Below, in pieces: positions 7,593 to 16,478 of a stretch of 47,795 nucleotides of DNA (positions are counted from its first letter, which is position 1; each line of letters starts with the position of its first letter). The stretch comes from an uncultured Candidatus Melainabacteria bacterium (lineage in GTDB: Bacteria; Cyanobacteriota; Vampirovibrionia; Gastranaerophilales; Gastranaerophilaceae), in the NCBI GenBank assembly GCA_934692665.1, contig CAKUUG010000010.1, positions 1-47,795 on the forward strand, in the 5' to 3' direction. The notes beneath the pieces were generated by a model. That model was not told where the DNA came from. It worked only from the letters and a program-made list of their open reading frames with translations, and ran no database searches. Made by a program: the position numbers and the translations under genes.

Positions 7593-8345
7593 TTATAAAA
7601 TATTAAAAAATTCTTTTGCATTTTTCGTTGTTTGAATTTCTACCGTTTCACAAGGTATGTTTCTTATTTTTGCAATTTCTTTTGCAACAAAACCTATGTA
7701 TTTTGGAGAATTTTCCATCCCACGAAAAGGGTGCGGAGTTAAATACGGGCAATCTGTCTCGAGCATTAAATCTTTGAGATCTATTGCTTGTGCTACTTCT
7801 TTTATTGTTTTTGCGTTTTTAAATGTAACAACACCCCCGAGTGCAATTTTGTAGCCCAATTTTGTACATTCTTTCATAAATTCTACACTACCCGAAAAAC
7901 AATGAAATAATGCTTTTTCTATTTTTTCTGCTTTCAAAATTTCTAAAGCATCAAAATGAGCCTCTCTATCATGGATAATAACAGGCAAATTCAATTCTTT
8001 TGCGATTTCTAATTGAGTTTGAAAACATTTTTTTTGCGAAGTTTTGTTTTCGCTATTATAATGATAATCAAGCCCAATTTCGCCTATCGCAACAACTTTG
8101 TTGTGATGAGCTTTTTCAATGATTATTTTTGAAGCTTCATCGTCAAATTTGTCTGCAAACTCCGGATGTACTCCAAGAGCTGCATATATATCAGGGTCGT
8201 TTTCTGCAAGTTTTAAAACAACTTCGATATCTTCTATTCCTGCCGTCGGAACAATAATTTCTTTTACATTAGAAAGTCTTGCTTCAAAAATTTCAAAGCT
8301 TGGATTCGAAAGCATATTAAGATGTGCGTGTGTATCTATTAACAT
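7593..8345 (-). CDS. tatD: TatD-family metal-dependent hydrolase
   Basis: 250 residues, the usual length. All metal-site motifs of the TatD family are present: DTHAHLN at the start, GEIGLDYHY, IHDREAHFDALEIL, HCFSGS and ETDCPYLTPHPFRG near the end. Members are 3'-5' DNases or RNases involved in repair or RNA quality control, cytoplasmic. First gene of the tatD - 85 aa - tlyA - SEC-C run. Confidence 0.93.
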   Translation of the reverse strand: MLIDTHAHLNMLSNPSFEIFEARLSNVKEIIVPTAGIEDIEVVLKLAENDPDIYAALGVHPEFADKFDDEASKIIIEKAHHNKVVAIGEIGLDYHYNSENKTSQKKCFQTQLEIAKELNLPVIIHDREAHFDALEILKAEKIEKALFHCFSGSVEFMKECTKLGYKIALGGVVTFKNAKTIKEVAQAIDLKDLMLETDCPYLTPHPFRGMENSPKYIGFVAKEIAKIRNIPCETVEIQTTKNAKEFFNIL

Positions 8346-8390
8346 AACAATATCTTATCAAATAAAAACCAAAATGAAAAATGTTTCATT

Positions 8391-10169
8391 CTACAAAGAC
8401 AAAGTTTCTTTTATATCTTTTGTTATCAATTCTTTTGTCAAATGATATCTGTTGTACAGTTCTTCCATAGAAACTCTATCAGTGAATTCTTTTTTAGCAC
8501 CGTAATTTATGACAAGAGTATTGCTTTTTGAATAAAATCTAGAAATTTTTTCACCATATCCTCCGTTAACTACACCATCTTCAAGCGTTAGTATGAGTTT
8601 ATGGTCTTTTTTCAAATCTTCTAGCATATTTTCGTCTATACCGCTTAAGTATTTTGGATTTATGATTGTTGGAGTTATATTCAATTTTTCCAATTCAGAA
8701 GCAACACCAAAAGCCAACTCCATAAAATGACCAACACCGATTATTGCAACGTCTTTACCTTGTTTTTCTATTTTTGATTTGTTTAAAATCGAATAATCTG
8801 TTTCGTCTTTTTTGCCTGTTTCTTTTAAAGGATAAAAAGGCACTCTAATTACAACAGGGTGTTCATTTTGCTCATACGCCCAAGACAACATAGCAAGGTA
8901 TTCTTCTTTGTTTGATGGAGCAAGATAGACGATGTTTGGTATATTAGAAACCATCGGAATGTCAAAAACCCCTGTGTGAGTCGCATCCATTGGGCTAATA
9001 CCACCCCAATAAATCAAAATCACTGCAGGTGAATTATTCAATGCCAAATCCTGAGACAATTGGTCATAAGTTCTTTGTACAAAAGAAGAAGTCAAAGACA
9101 AAATCGGTTTTGCTCCTGCTTTTGCAAGAGCTGAACTGTAAGCAACAGCGTGTTCTTCTGCTATTGCAACATCTGTATAATTTTTTCCTAATTTATTTCT
9201 AAATTCTTCATCATATTCAAAAACACCCGGAGTTCCCGCAACTACAGCAACAATCGGCTCTTTGTTTTCTTTTTTCTTTAATATAAAATCTTTTGTAATT
9301 GATGCATAAGTTTCTTGTGGCGATTGTGCTTCATTGTTGTCCATAAAACCTTTTAGACACCAGTGGTACAGTTCTTTGTTTTCTTGTGCTTTTTTGTAAC
9401 CTTTTCCTTTTAAAGTGTGGATATGAACAACGGTTGGCTTTGTTGTGTCTTTTACTTTTTTAAATGTATCAATCAAATCAGAAACATTGTTTCCATCATT
9501 TACATAATAATATTCATACCCCAATGCTTTAAAAAAGTTGTTTGAAGATGTACCGTTTGTTTTTCTAAGTTCTTCCAGATTGTTGTATAAAGAACCATAA
9601 TTTTGAGCGATAGACATTTCGTTATCGTTTACTATTATGATAAAATTAGAATTTAAACTTCCGGCGTTATTTAACCCTTCAAACGCTTCTCCACCCGATA
9701 AAGAACCATCTCCAATAAGTGCTACTACATTATAGTTTTCGCCTTTTAAATCCCTAGCTTTTGCAAGCCCTGTAGCCAAAGAAACAGATGTAGAAGTATG
9801 TCCTATAATAAAATTGTCACAAGGTGATTCATTAGGATTTGAATAACCGGTAATAGAAAATAATTCTTCTTCATTGTCTGATATAAATCCTTGTTTTCTT
9901 CCTGTTAACATTTTGTGGGGATAAATTTGGTGAGAAACATCAAAAACAAATTTGTCTCTTGGGCTATCAAAGACATAATGCATTGCAATTGTTGCTTCTA
10001 CTATACCCAAATCGGGGCCTAAATGTCCACCGATTTTGTTTACTCTATTTAATACACCTTTTCTGATTTCATCAGATAATATTTCCATATCTTCTATAGA
10101 CAGTTTCTTTACATCAGCAGGTGAGTTTATATTTTTTAGTATTTCTTTTGTTGTCATATTGTTGTCCAT
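8391..10169 (-). CDS. dxs: 1-deoxy-D-xylulose-5-phosphate synthase family (divergent)
   Basis: 592 residues, somewhat shorter than typical DXS (about 620). Domain I has YPHKMLTGR and the thiamine diphosphate motif GDGSLSGGEAFEGLNNAG with downstream NDNEMSI; domain II has AIAEEHAVAYSSALAKAG and FVQRTYDQLSQDLAL; domain III is transketolase C-like. DXS condenses pyruvate and glyceraldehyde-3-phosphate in the MEP isoprenoid pathway. It departs from canonical DXS at the segment usually read as DGPTHHG, here MDATHTG with one His, so it may be a divergent DXS or a paralog. It appears monocistronic; the weak ribosome site leaves ATG 10169 or ATG 10157 as the start. Confidence 0.75.
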   Translation of the reverse strand: MDNNMTTKEILKNINSPADVKKLSIEDMEILSDEIRKGVLNRVNKIGGHLGPDLGIVEATIAMHYVFDSPRDKFVFDVSHQIYPHKMLTGRKQGFISDNEEELFSITGYSNPNESPCDNFIIGHTSTSVSLATGLAKARDLKGENYNVVALIGDGSLSGGEAFEGLNNAGSLNSNFIIIVNDNEMSIAQNYGSLYNNLEELRKTNGTSSNNFFKALGYEYYYVNDGNNVSDLIDTFKKVKDTTKPTVVHIHTLKGKGYKKAQENKELYHWCLKGFMDNNEAQSPQETYASITKDFILKKKENKEPIVAVVAGTPGVFEYDEEFRNKLGKNYTDVAIAEEHAVAYSSALAKAGAKPILSLTSSFVQRTYDQLSQDLALNNSPAVILIYWGGISPMDATHTGVFDIPMVSNIPNIVYLAPSNKEEYLAMLSWAYEQNEHPVVIRVPFYPLKETGKKDETDYSILNKSKIEKQGKDVAIIGVGHFMELAFGVASELEKLNITPTIINPKYLSGIDENMLEDLKKDHKLILTLEDGVVNGGYGEKISRFYSKSNTLVINYGAKKEFTDRVSMEELYNRYHLTKELITKDIKETLSL

Positions 10170-10257
10170 TATATTTAGTCAAATAATTCTATACTTTTAT
10201 AGAATGAAAATTCTATCTTCTCTAATTAATATATATAACAAAAAAACGGAGAAATCT

Positions 10258-10950
10258 ATGACAAAAAATATTTTAATTGTAACAACAAACCACTCAGGCG
10301 ATATCTGTGACAATGAAAACTGCATTAAAGAAACAGGGATAAATCTTGAAGAATTTGCAATTCCGTATTTGATTTTCGAAGCAACAAAATACAATATCAC
10401 AACAGCCAGCATAAATGGAGGTTTATCTTCTGTTGACGAAACTTCTATGTCTTGTTCAAATCCTATGGAATGGGACAAATGTATCAAAATCTTGAGAAAT
10501 ACAAAAAAACTATCTGATATCAATATCGAAGATTTTGACGCAGTATATTTTCCGGGAGGCCATGGAGCAATGTTTGATATTGCGGTGAGTGATGAAGTTA
10601 AAAATTTGGTTGAATATTTTTATTCAAAAAATAGAATTATTGCAGCAATCTGCCACGGGGTTGCAGCTTTAATCAATGCAAAAGACAAAAAAGGAAATCC
10701 AATTGTTAAAAATGCAAATGTAACTTCTTTTACCAATAGAGAAGAATATATTATAAAATTAGACAAATCAGTGCCGTTTTTATTAGAAACAAAACTAAGA
10801 TTTTTAGGGGCAGATTTTGTAGAAGACAAGCCTTGGGCAGAACATGTAGAAGTTTACTGCGACAATATTATCACAGGTCAAAATCAAAATTCTGCTACAT
10901 TAATTGCAGAAAAAATCATAGAAGCATTAAACAAAGAACAAAGTATTTAA
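10258..10950 (+). CDS. DJ-1/PfpI family class I glutamine amidotransferase-like protein
   Basis: 230 residues. The start is set at ATG 10258 because GGAGAAA lies 3-9 bp upstream; upstream in-frame codons lie inside the promoter region of the divergent gene. Motifs are FPGGHGAMFDI and the nucleophile elbow AAICHGVAAL with its Cys, as in the Hsp31/HchA-type and YhbO-like branches of the DJ-1 superfamily. Such proteins act as glyoxalase III, deglycase-like or stress proteins; which applies here is not decidable. Divergent from the DXS gene and followed by a hairpin terminator. Confidence 0.85.
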   Translation: MTKNILIVTTNHSGDICDNENCIKETGINLEEFAIPYLIFEATKYNITTASINGGLSSVDETSMSCSNPMEWDKCIKILRNTKKLSDINIEDFDAVYFPGGHGAMFDIAVSDEVKNLVEYFYSKNRIIAAICHGVAALINAKDKKGNPIVKNANVTSFTNREEYIIKLDKSVPFLLETKLRFLGADFVEDKPWAEHVEVYCDNIITGQNQNSATLIAEKIIEALNKEQSI

Positions 10951-10979
10951 TAAATAAATCACAAAACGCTATAAATACA

Positions 10980-11012
10980 AACGCAGAAGACAAAAATGTT
11001 TTCTGCGTTTTT
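10980..11012 (+). terminator. Terminator of the DJ-1/PfpI gene
   Basis: Stem AACGCAGAA / TTCTGCGTT with a 12-base loop, followed by a short T-run. It lies 30 bp after the stop codon. Confidence 0.7.
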
Positions 11013-11061
11013 ATGAAATTTATGACATTTTCAGTTAGTACAACAACTGTTGTGTTAACTA

Positions 11062-11451
11062 TTATTCAGCTTTTGCTGCTACATTTTCAACTGCTTCAGC
11101 AACTTTTTCTGCTGCATTTTCAACTGTTTCAGCAGTTTTTTCTGCTAGATTTTCAGTTGTTTCAGCAGTTTTATCTGCTACAGTTTCAACTGCATCGCTA
11201 GCTTTGTGGAATTTTGAAGGAAGCGATTTAACAGCATTCCAAATTTGAGTATAACCATCTTTCATTCTTGAAGTGAATTTGCTGATACCTTTTGCATCTG
11301 GATTAGCTTTACCTTTAACACCTGCTGCAATTGTTGTTGCAACTGCTGCTGTTGCTACTGCTGCACCTGCTACCATAGCTGCTTTTTTTGGTTTAGAAGC
11401 ATTGTTCCAAGTTGTTTTAGTTGCTTGAACTGGATGAAAATTAACTGTCAT
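11062..11451 (-). CDS. Small membrane protein with 11-residue amphipathic repeats
   Basis: 129 residues. N-terminus MTVNFHPVQATKTTWNN, then a Lys pair and an Ala/Val-rich membrane helix (about residues 24-46), a short basic region, and from residue 83 four tandem 11-residue units of type KxAExVENxAE. This periodicity is typical of LEA-like or apolipoprotein-like amphipathic helices that lie on membranes or stabilise proteins. No signal peptidase site is evident, so the helix is probably a membrane anchor. Function unknown. The ribosome site AAAGGTGA precedes the ATG. Confidence 0.75.
   Translation of the reverse strand: MTVNFHPVQATKTTWNNASKPKKAAMVAGAAVATAAVATTIAAGVKGKANPDAKGISKFTSRMKDGYTQIWNAVKSLPSKFHKASDAVETVADKTAETTENLAEKTAETVENAAEKVAEAVENVAAKAE
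11065..11205 (-). repeat. Tandem 33-bp coding repeat (11-aa units)
   Basis: About four imperfect 33-bp units encode residues 83-126 of the membrane protein, with recurrent TTTTCAACTG and TTTCAGCAG words on the plus strand. The DNA similarity suggests recent unequal-crossover expansion. Confidence 0.7.
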
Positions 11452-11639
11452 TATGTCACCTTTTCTTTCTATTACTTATACCCCTACAACACATGTCAAG
11501 ATTTTTGTTTGCTATTTTTGTTTATAAATTTAACAAAACTTTACATGATAATCTTCAACTCCATTATCTTTTAAATATATATTTTTTTCAACATGTTAAT
11601 TAAATTTAATTTGTGATAACCTTTATAAAAGGAGAAGTT

Positions 11640-12131
11640 ATGAAAAAGTTTTTTACTTTATTTTTTATTTTATTTTTTCTGAAAAGCTCCTTTGCTGCAA
11701 CGATTTTTTCCGTTTCAAACAAATACGGCTTAAAAGATGAAAATGGAAATGTAATAATAAAACCGCAATACGACAAAATAACAAACCTAAAATATACACC
11801 GACAAAAACAATTCTTATTCCTATGAAAGCAACAGAAGAAAACGAAGAAAAGGTTTCTTGTTATTTCAAAATTAAATCAAACAACAAATATGGAATAATA
11901 GATAATAACGGCAAAATTCTCTACAAGCCATTATATGACGATGTTAAATTAAATGAATACGGGGAAATTGTCTTAATCAAAAACAACGAAGCAATAATTG
12001 CAAACCCTATAAAAAATTCAATAAAAAAAGCTCAAAAAACAGCAGCAAGTATCGTAGGACTGCCCGTTACGATTGTTGCCGGCGTATTAATCCCAATCGA
12101 AATGATTTCTAAAATAGGAAGAAAAGAATAA
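11640..12131 (+). CDS. WG-repeat protein with signal peptide
   Basis: 163 residues from ATG 11640 (AAAGGAGAA just upstream). Residues 1-19 are a signal peptide (KKFF, hydrophobic core, then SFAAT). Residues about 20-110 hold WG-type beta-hairpin repeats (KYGLKDENGNVIIKPQYDKI; NNKYGIIDNNGKILYKPLYD). A hydrophobic C-terminal helix near residues 135-158 may anchor it. Probably envelope-located. WG-repeat proteins are common surface or periplasmic proteins of unknown role. The stop overlaps the next start by one base (TAATG), so it is coupled to the TPR gene. Confidence 0.8.
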   Translation: MKKFFTLFFILFFLKSSFAATIFSVSNKYGLKDENGNVIIKPQYDKITNLKYTPTKTILIPMKATEENEEKVSCYFKIKSNNKYGIIDNNGKILYKPLYDDVKLNEYGEIVLIKNNEAIIANPIKNSIKKAQKTAASIVGLPVTIVAGVLIPIEMISKIGRKE

Positions 12132-12616
12132 TGAAATACAAAGAATTTCTCGACGAAGCCATCAAAAAAATATACGAAAACAACTTTTTTGAAGCAATAG
12201 AACTGTTAAATGAATCAATAAAATTAAAAAATGATTTTGAAGTCAGCTATTTTTATAGAGCCGTTGCATATCATAGTTTAGAAAAATATGACGAAGCTAT
12301 TTTAGATTATACAAAATCAATAAAGCTGAACCCAAAAATGACAGATGCTTATTATAACAGAGCAAAAATCATCATCGAAAATCCAAATTCTACAAAAGAA
12401 AAACTGGAATATGCAAAAGAAGATTTAAAAAATGCTCTTATCCAAGATGAAAAATTTGTCGACGCATTATTTGCAATGGCTTGTGTTGAAAAGAAATTAG
12501 GAGAATATCATTCAGCATTAGAGCATTTGGAAAAACTATTAAATATCATGCCTGACGCTATCCATGCAAAAGCACTCAAAAAATTGATTTTAACAAAATA
12601 TATTGTAAAAGATTAA
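12131..12616 (+). CDS. Tetratricopeptide-repeat protein
   Basis: 161 residues, four to five TPR-like helix pairs (SYFYRAVAYHSLEKYDEAIL; DAYYNRAKIII; DALFAMACVEKKLGEYHSAL). No signal peptide, so cytoplasmic. Translationally coupled to the WG-repeat gene, suggesting an adaptor role for the same process. Its stop overlaps the end of the convergent ankyrin gene by 4 bp. Confidence 0.85.
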   Translation: MKYKEFLDEAIKKIYENNFFEAIELLNESIKLKNDFEVSYFYRAVAYHSLEKYDEAILDYTKSIKLNPKMTDAYYNRAKIIIENPNSTKEKLEYAKEDLKNALIQDEKFVDALFAMACVEKKLGEYHSALEHLEKLLNIMPDAIHAKALKKLILTKYIVKD

Positions 12617-13239
12617 TTTAAATTTAATTTTTCAAGCAGATTTTTCTGTCTTTTTCTTTTCATTAAATAAAGTGTATTTCGGTTTACGTTTGCACCTTTA
12701 TCTACTAACACGCTCGCCACATCAAACATATTGTTTTGTAATGCCAAATAAAGCGGGGTTTTTCCATTTACTGCGTCTTTATAGTTAATTCTAGCGTCGT
12801 TATCAATCAAAAACATTGCCATTTCGGTATTTTTGTTTCTTATTGCTTCAAAAAGTTCAGAATTGAAACCTTTGTCTAATTTTGCACCATTAGAATAGAG
12901 AAGTTTAACTATTTCAAAATTATTCATTTTTGCTGCAATGTAAATAGGATATTCAGAATTGTATTGAATGTTTGGATTAACTTTTGAAGACAAAAGTATT
13001 TCAACATTTTCTATATTATTTTTTTTGATTTGCTCAATTAAACATTTTTGGTTTGGAATTAATTTTTTTGAAGATAAAATATCTTTTTCTTCTTGACTAA
13101 TCCAATTTTCGCCATTCAACGATTTCATAATCAAAGAACGACTGGAAAAATCACCTGCATAATCAATAGCAATTGCCGGTGCAATCCAAAAAAGCACCGA
13201 CAAAAAAGCTACAAATATTTTTTTCTTATTATTTTTCAT
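12613..13239 (-). CDS. Ankyrin-repeat protein with signal peptide
   Basis: 208 residues. The N-terminus MKNNKKKIFVAFLSVLFW plus APAIA is a signal peptide with cleavage near residue 25. Residues about 70-195 have three to four ankyrin repeats (YPIYIAAKMNNFEIVKLLYS; GKTPLYLALQNNMFDVASVL). It is therefore exported, with a protein-binding surface outside the cytoplasm. Partner unknown. It starts 7 bp after fabG ends on the same strand and may be co-transcribed with it. Confidence 0.85.
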   Translation of the reverse strand: MKNNKKKIFVAFLSVLFWIAPAIAIDYAGDFSSRSLIMKSLNGENWISQEEKDILSSKKLIPNQKCLIEQIKKNNIENVEILLSSKVNPNIQYNSEYPIYIAAKMNNFEIVKLLYSNGAKLDKGFNSELFEAIRNKNTEMAMFLIDNDARINYKDAVNGKTPLYLALQNNMFDVASVLVDKGANVNRNTLYLMKRKRQKNLLEKLNLN

Positions 13240-13246
13240 GACAATA

Positions 13247-13978
13247 TTATATAATCAAGCCGCCATCAACTTCCAATACTTGTCCTGTAATGTATGATGA
13301 ATCGTTTGCCAAAAATTTAACAGCAACAGCGATGTCTTCAGGTTTTCCCATTCTTTTTAAAGGGATTAGTTTCATCATTTCTTCTGTATTTGGAAGATCT
13401 TTTGTCATATCTGTTTCAATAAAACCGGGAGCAACAGCGTTTACTCTGATTCCTCTTGCACCTAATTCTTTAGCTAATGATTTTGTAAATCCTATTAAAC
13501 CGGCTTTTGCAGCAGAATAGTTTGCTTGACCAGCGTTTCCATATACGCCGACAACACTTGTTGTATTAATGATTGCACCGCTTCTTTGTTTCATCATCAA
13601 TTTTGCAACAGGTTTTGTTACATAATAAGCAGAATTTAGATTTGTGTTTATAACAGCATTCCATTTGTCTTCTGTCATTCTAATAAACAAGTCATCTCTT
13701 GTTATACCTGCATTGTTTACCAATACGTCTATTCTTCCGTATTTTTCAATTATTTTTGCTATATTTTCTTCAACTTCTTTTTGAGAAGAAACATCGAACT
13801 TGTAGCTGTCAGCTTTTACACCTAATGCTTTTATATCTTCAACTGTTTGGTTTGCAGCAGTTTCATTGCCTGCATAATTAATTACAACATCGTATCCTGC
13901 TTTTGCCATTTCTAGTGCAATTGCTCTGCCGATACCACGAGAGCCGCCTGTTACAAGTGCTAATTTATTTGTTTCCAT
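13247..13978 (-). CDS. fabG: 3-oxoacyl-[acyl-carrier-protein] reductase
   Basis: 243 residues, a short-chain dehydrogenase/reductase of standard length. NADPH loop TGGSRGIGRAIA, NNAG motif, catalytic Ser-Tyr-Lys with YSAAKAG, and PGFIETDMT downstream. It performs the first reduction of each fatty acid elongation cycle. One base separates it from fabD, in an rpmF-plsX-fabD-fabG order. Confidence 0.95.
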   Translation of the reverse strand: METNKLALVTGGSRGIGRAIALEMAKAGYDVVINYAGNETAANQTVEDIKALGVKADSYKFDVSSQKEVEENIAKIIEKYGRIDVLVNNAGITRDDLFIRMTEDKWNAVINTNLNSAYYVTKPVAKLMMKQRSGAIINTTSVVGVYGNAGQANYSAAKAGLIGFTKSLAKELGARGIRVNAVAPGFIETDMTKDLPNTEEMMKLIPLKRMGKPEDIAVAVKFLANDSSYITGQVLEVDGGLII

Positions 13979-13979
13979 T

Positions 13980-14927
13980 TTATACTCCTACGGTTAATTC
14001 TTCTATAACTGCTTTTAAAGTTGTGCTATCTGAAACATTGTATGTTTTGATTTCAGAAGAAATTTTTCTATTTAATCCTGCCAAAACTTTGCCATTGCCA
14101 AATTCAATAAATGTATCAACCCCGTTTTCAATTGCATTTTGAATTGATTGACACCACATAACAGAGGAATTTATTTGGCTTGGCATTTTTGATTTAAAAT
14201 CTTCTTTTTTTATTGTTAATTTTGCATCAACATTTGTTATAACAGGAATAGAAGCGTCATTTAAATCCAAATTTTGAACAAAATCAACAAAACCTTCTTT
14301 TGCACTGTTCATAAGTTTTGAATGGAAGCCACCGGAAACAGCTAATGGAACAACTTTTCTTGCGCCTTTTTCTTTTATTAATTCACTTGCTTTTTTAACG
14401 GCTTCAACTTCACCTGTGATTGCTATTTGAGATGGGTCATTATAATTTGCAATTTGAACAAGACCCAAAGAAGATGCTTCTTCGATTGATGAATTAATAT
14501 CTTCAATTTTTGCACCCAAGATAGCCGCCATTGTACCTGTTGTTGTTTTTGTTGCTTCATCCATAAGTTCTGAACGTTTTTGAATGGATTTTAAAGTTGT
14601 TTTTAAATCCATAACGCCTGCACAATACATTGCACAATATTCGCCTAGTGAATGTCCTAGAGTCATTGAAGGAACAAGATCGGGACAAACTTCTCTAAAA
14701 GCACTAAGTGCCGCAATTGATGTCGTAACTATTGCACTTTGAGCGTTTATTGTTTTTTTCAACTCTTCATCAGGGCCATCAAAACAAATTTTTGAAATCT
14801 TTTTTCCTAAAACTTCATCTGCTGTATCATAAACATTTTTTGCATCAGCAAAATTTTCAAACAAATCTCTACCCATACCGGTACTTTGGGAACCTTGTCC
14901 CGGGAAAATAAAAGCTATTTTTTTCAT
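13980..14927 (-). CDS. fabD: Malonyl-CoA:ACP transacylase
   Basis: 315 residues. It begins with FPGQGSQSTGMGRDL and has the nucleophile motif GHSLGEY; a conserved His lies in the VSGGFHS segment and QINSSVMWCQSIQ near the end. It charges acyl carrier protein with malonate for fatty acid synthesis. Downstream of plsX by 29 bp and upstream of fabG. The fabH gene that often lies between plsX and fabD is absent. Confidence 0.95.
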   Translation of the reverse strand: MKKIAFIFPGQGSQSTGMGRDLFENFADAKNVYDTADEVLGKKISKICFDGPDEELKKTINAQSAIVTTSIAALSAFREVCPDLVPSMTLGHSLGEYCAMYCAGVMDLKTTLKSIQKRSELMDEATKTTTGTMAAILGAKIEDINSSIEEASSLGLVQIANYNDPSQIAITGEVEAVKKASELIKEKGARKVVPLAVSGGFHSKLMNSAKEGFVDFVQNLDLNDASIPVITNVDAKLTIKKEDFKSKMPSQINSSVMWCQSIQNAIENGVDTFIEFGNGKVLAGLNRKISSEIKTYNVSDSTTLKAVIEELTVGV

Positions 14928-14956
14928 ATACTCCTCACCAATAAATGTAACTTTGA

Positions 14957-16006
14957 TTAGCTGATTAATTCAGCGATTTTTGTATTTACGCCTGATTCAA
15001 CAGCTTCTTTTGCTACTCGAACAGCGTTTTTAATAGCATAAGAAGAACTTCTGCCATGAGAAATTACCGTTATACCTTTAACGCCCAATAACAATGCACC
15101 ACCAAATTCTTCGTAATTAATTCTTTTATAAATTCTTTTCATAAATGGTTTTGCAAGCAAACCAACAATTTTTGATATAAAATCAGTCATAAATTCTTGT
15201 TGTATCAATTTGAATAGCATCATTGAACAGCCTTCTATTGTTTTTAGAGCGACATTTCCAACGAAACCTTCACACACAACAACATCAACATCACCTTGGA
15301 AAAGTTCTTTACCTTCGACATTGCCTATGAAATTAATACCCGAGGTGTTTTCTTTTAAAATTTTATATGTGTCTTTTACTAATTGGTTGCCTTTTTCTTC
15401 TTCTTCACCAATATTCAACACGCCAACTCTAGGATTTTCTCTATTGTAGACATTTTTTGCAAACATAGCACCCATAAGAGCAAACTGTCTAAGCATTTCC
15501 GGAGTAGAAGAAGAGTTTGCACCCGCATCAATCAAAATAACCGGAGCTTTTTTTGTAGGTAAAGTCGCAGCAATTGCCGGACGTTCAACTCCTCTTATGC
15601 GTCCCAAACCAAATAAAGAACTTGCCATTGCAGCACCTGTAGAACCTGCTGCAACAACTGCATCAGAACTTCCCGAGGATACTGCTTTTACAGCAAGAAC
15701 AATGGACGAATTTTTTTTCTTCCTGATTGCGACACCAGGAGCTTCGCCCATTTCTATAACTTCGTCTGCTTGAGTTAATTTTATGTCTAATTTTGACAAA
15801 TCAACTTTTATATTTTTAACAAAATATCCGCCACGATTTGAGGTTATGCCCTTCTTTGCAATCTCATCAAGAACTTCTTGTATTTTGTCTATTTGCCCTA
15901 CAAGTTCGATTGGCACATTGTAATCAGAAGCTGCCCAAATGGCACCTTTTACTATTTCTGATGGTGCGAAATCGCCGCCCATTGCATCAATTGCAATTCT
16001 TGTCAT
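14957..16006 (-). CDS. plsX: Phosphate acyltransferase
   Basis: 349 residues. It begins with TRIAIDAMGGDFAPSEIVKG, the PlsX signature, followed by GSTGAAMAS and GFVGNVALKTIEG blocks. PlsX converts acyl-ACP to acyl-phosphate, which starts phospholipid synthesis with PlsY. It is 32 bp downstream of rpmF, a widely conserved pairing. Confidence 0.95.
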   Translation of the reverse strand: MTRIAIDAMGGDFAPSEIVKGAIWAASDYNVPIELVGQIDKIQEVLDEIAKKGITSNRGGYFVKNIKVDLSKLDIKLTQADEVIEMGEAPGVAIRKKKNSSIVLAVKAVSSGSSDAVVAAGSTGAAMASSLFGLGRIRGVERPAIAATLPTKKAPVILIDAGANSSSTPEMLRQFALMGAMFAKNVYNRENPRVGVLNIGEEEEKGNQLVKDTYKILKENTSGINFIGNVEGKELFQGDVDVVVCEGFVGNVALKTIEGCSMMLFKLIQQEFMTDFISKIVGLLAKPFMKRIYKRINYEEFGGALLLGVKGITVISHGRSSSYAIKNAVRVAKEAVESGVNTKIAELIS

Positions 16007-16038
16007 ATTAACTCCCTCAAAAAACCGTTATTTTATTA

Positions 16039-16353
16039 CTATGCTTCAGTTTTTTCTTCAGCTGTTTCTTCTGCTTTTACTTCTTCTACAGCAGCTTCTT
16101 CTTTTACAGCTTTTTTTCTTGTTCTTTTTGGTTTTGTTTCTTCTGTTTGAGCTTCTTCACCAGCTTTTACTTCTTCTTGTTTTTTAATAGAAGCAAAACC
16201 GTCTTTATACCAGCCACAAGCAGGGCAAACAGTATGAGTTGGGATTATTTCTTTACAATTTGGGCAAGTAGTTGTTGCAGGAACTGAACCTTTCCAATTT
16301 GCTCTTCTTGTCGCTTGACTTGCTTTTCCTGTTCTTTTCTTTGGTGTAGCCAT
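16039..16353 (-). CDS. rpmF: Large-subunit ribosomal protein L32 with acidic C-terminal extension
   Basis: 104 residues, nearly twice the usual about 57. Residues 1-60 are L32: KKRTGKASQATRRANWKG, then a four-Cys zinc ribbon CPNC ... CPACGWY. Residues about 61-104 form a low-complexity Glu/Lys/Ala tail (VKEEAAVEEVKAEETAEE). Followed by plsX on the same strand. The tail may project from the ribosome surface; no role is known to me. Confidence 0.92.
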   Translation of the reverse strand: MATPKKRTGKASQATRRANWKGSVPATTTCPNCKEIIPTHTVCPACGWYKDGFASIKKQEEVKAGEEAQTEETKPKRTRKKAVKEEAAVEEVKAEETAEEKTEA

Positions 16354-16412
16354 TTCTATTTCCTTTTCTTTTATTATAAATCTAAATAATTTTCGACTTT
16401 ATTTCTATTGTC

Positions 16413-16455
16413 TAAAAAAAAGAAATGCTTGTCAACAATTTGCAAGCATTTCTTT
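16413..16455 (-). terminator. Terminator of the winged-helix gene
   Basis: Perfect 13-bp stem AAAGAAATGCTTG / CAAGCATTTCTTT with an 11-base loop; on the minus strand it is followed by a run of about eight T. It lies between the winged-helix gene and rpmF, isolating the two transcripts. Confidence 0.85.
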
Positions 16456-16478
16456 ATATTTCTAAATTTTTTTATTAA

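Noticed and set aside
10036..10257. Upstream extension of the DJ-1/PfpI gene into the DXS coding region
   Set aside because: The extension lies antisense to dxs and its promoter, and the ribosome site GGAGAAA fits ATG 10258.
11034..11061. Inverted repeat just after the 11-residue-repeat gene as a terminator
   Set aside because: Two mismatches and no T-run on the minus strand; too weak to call.
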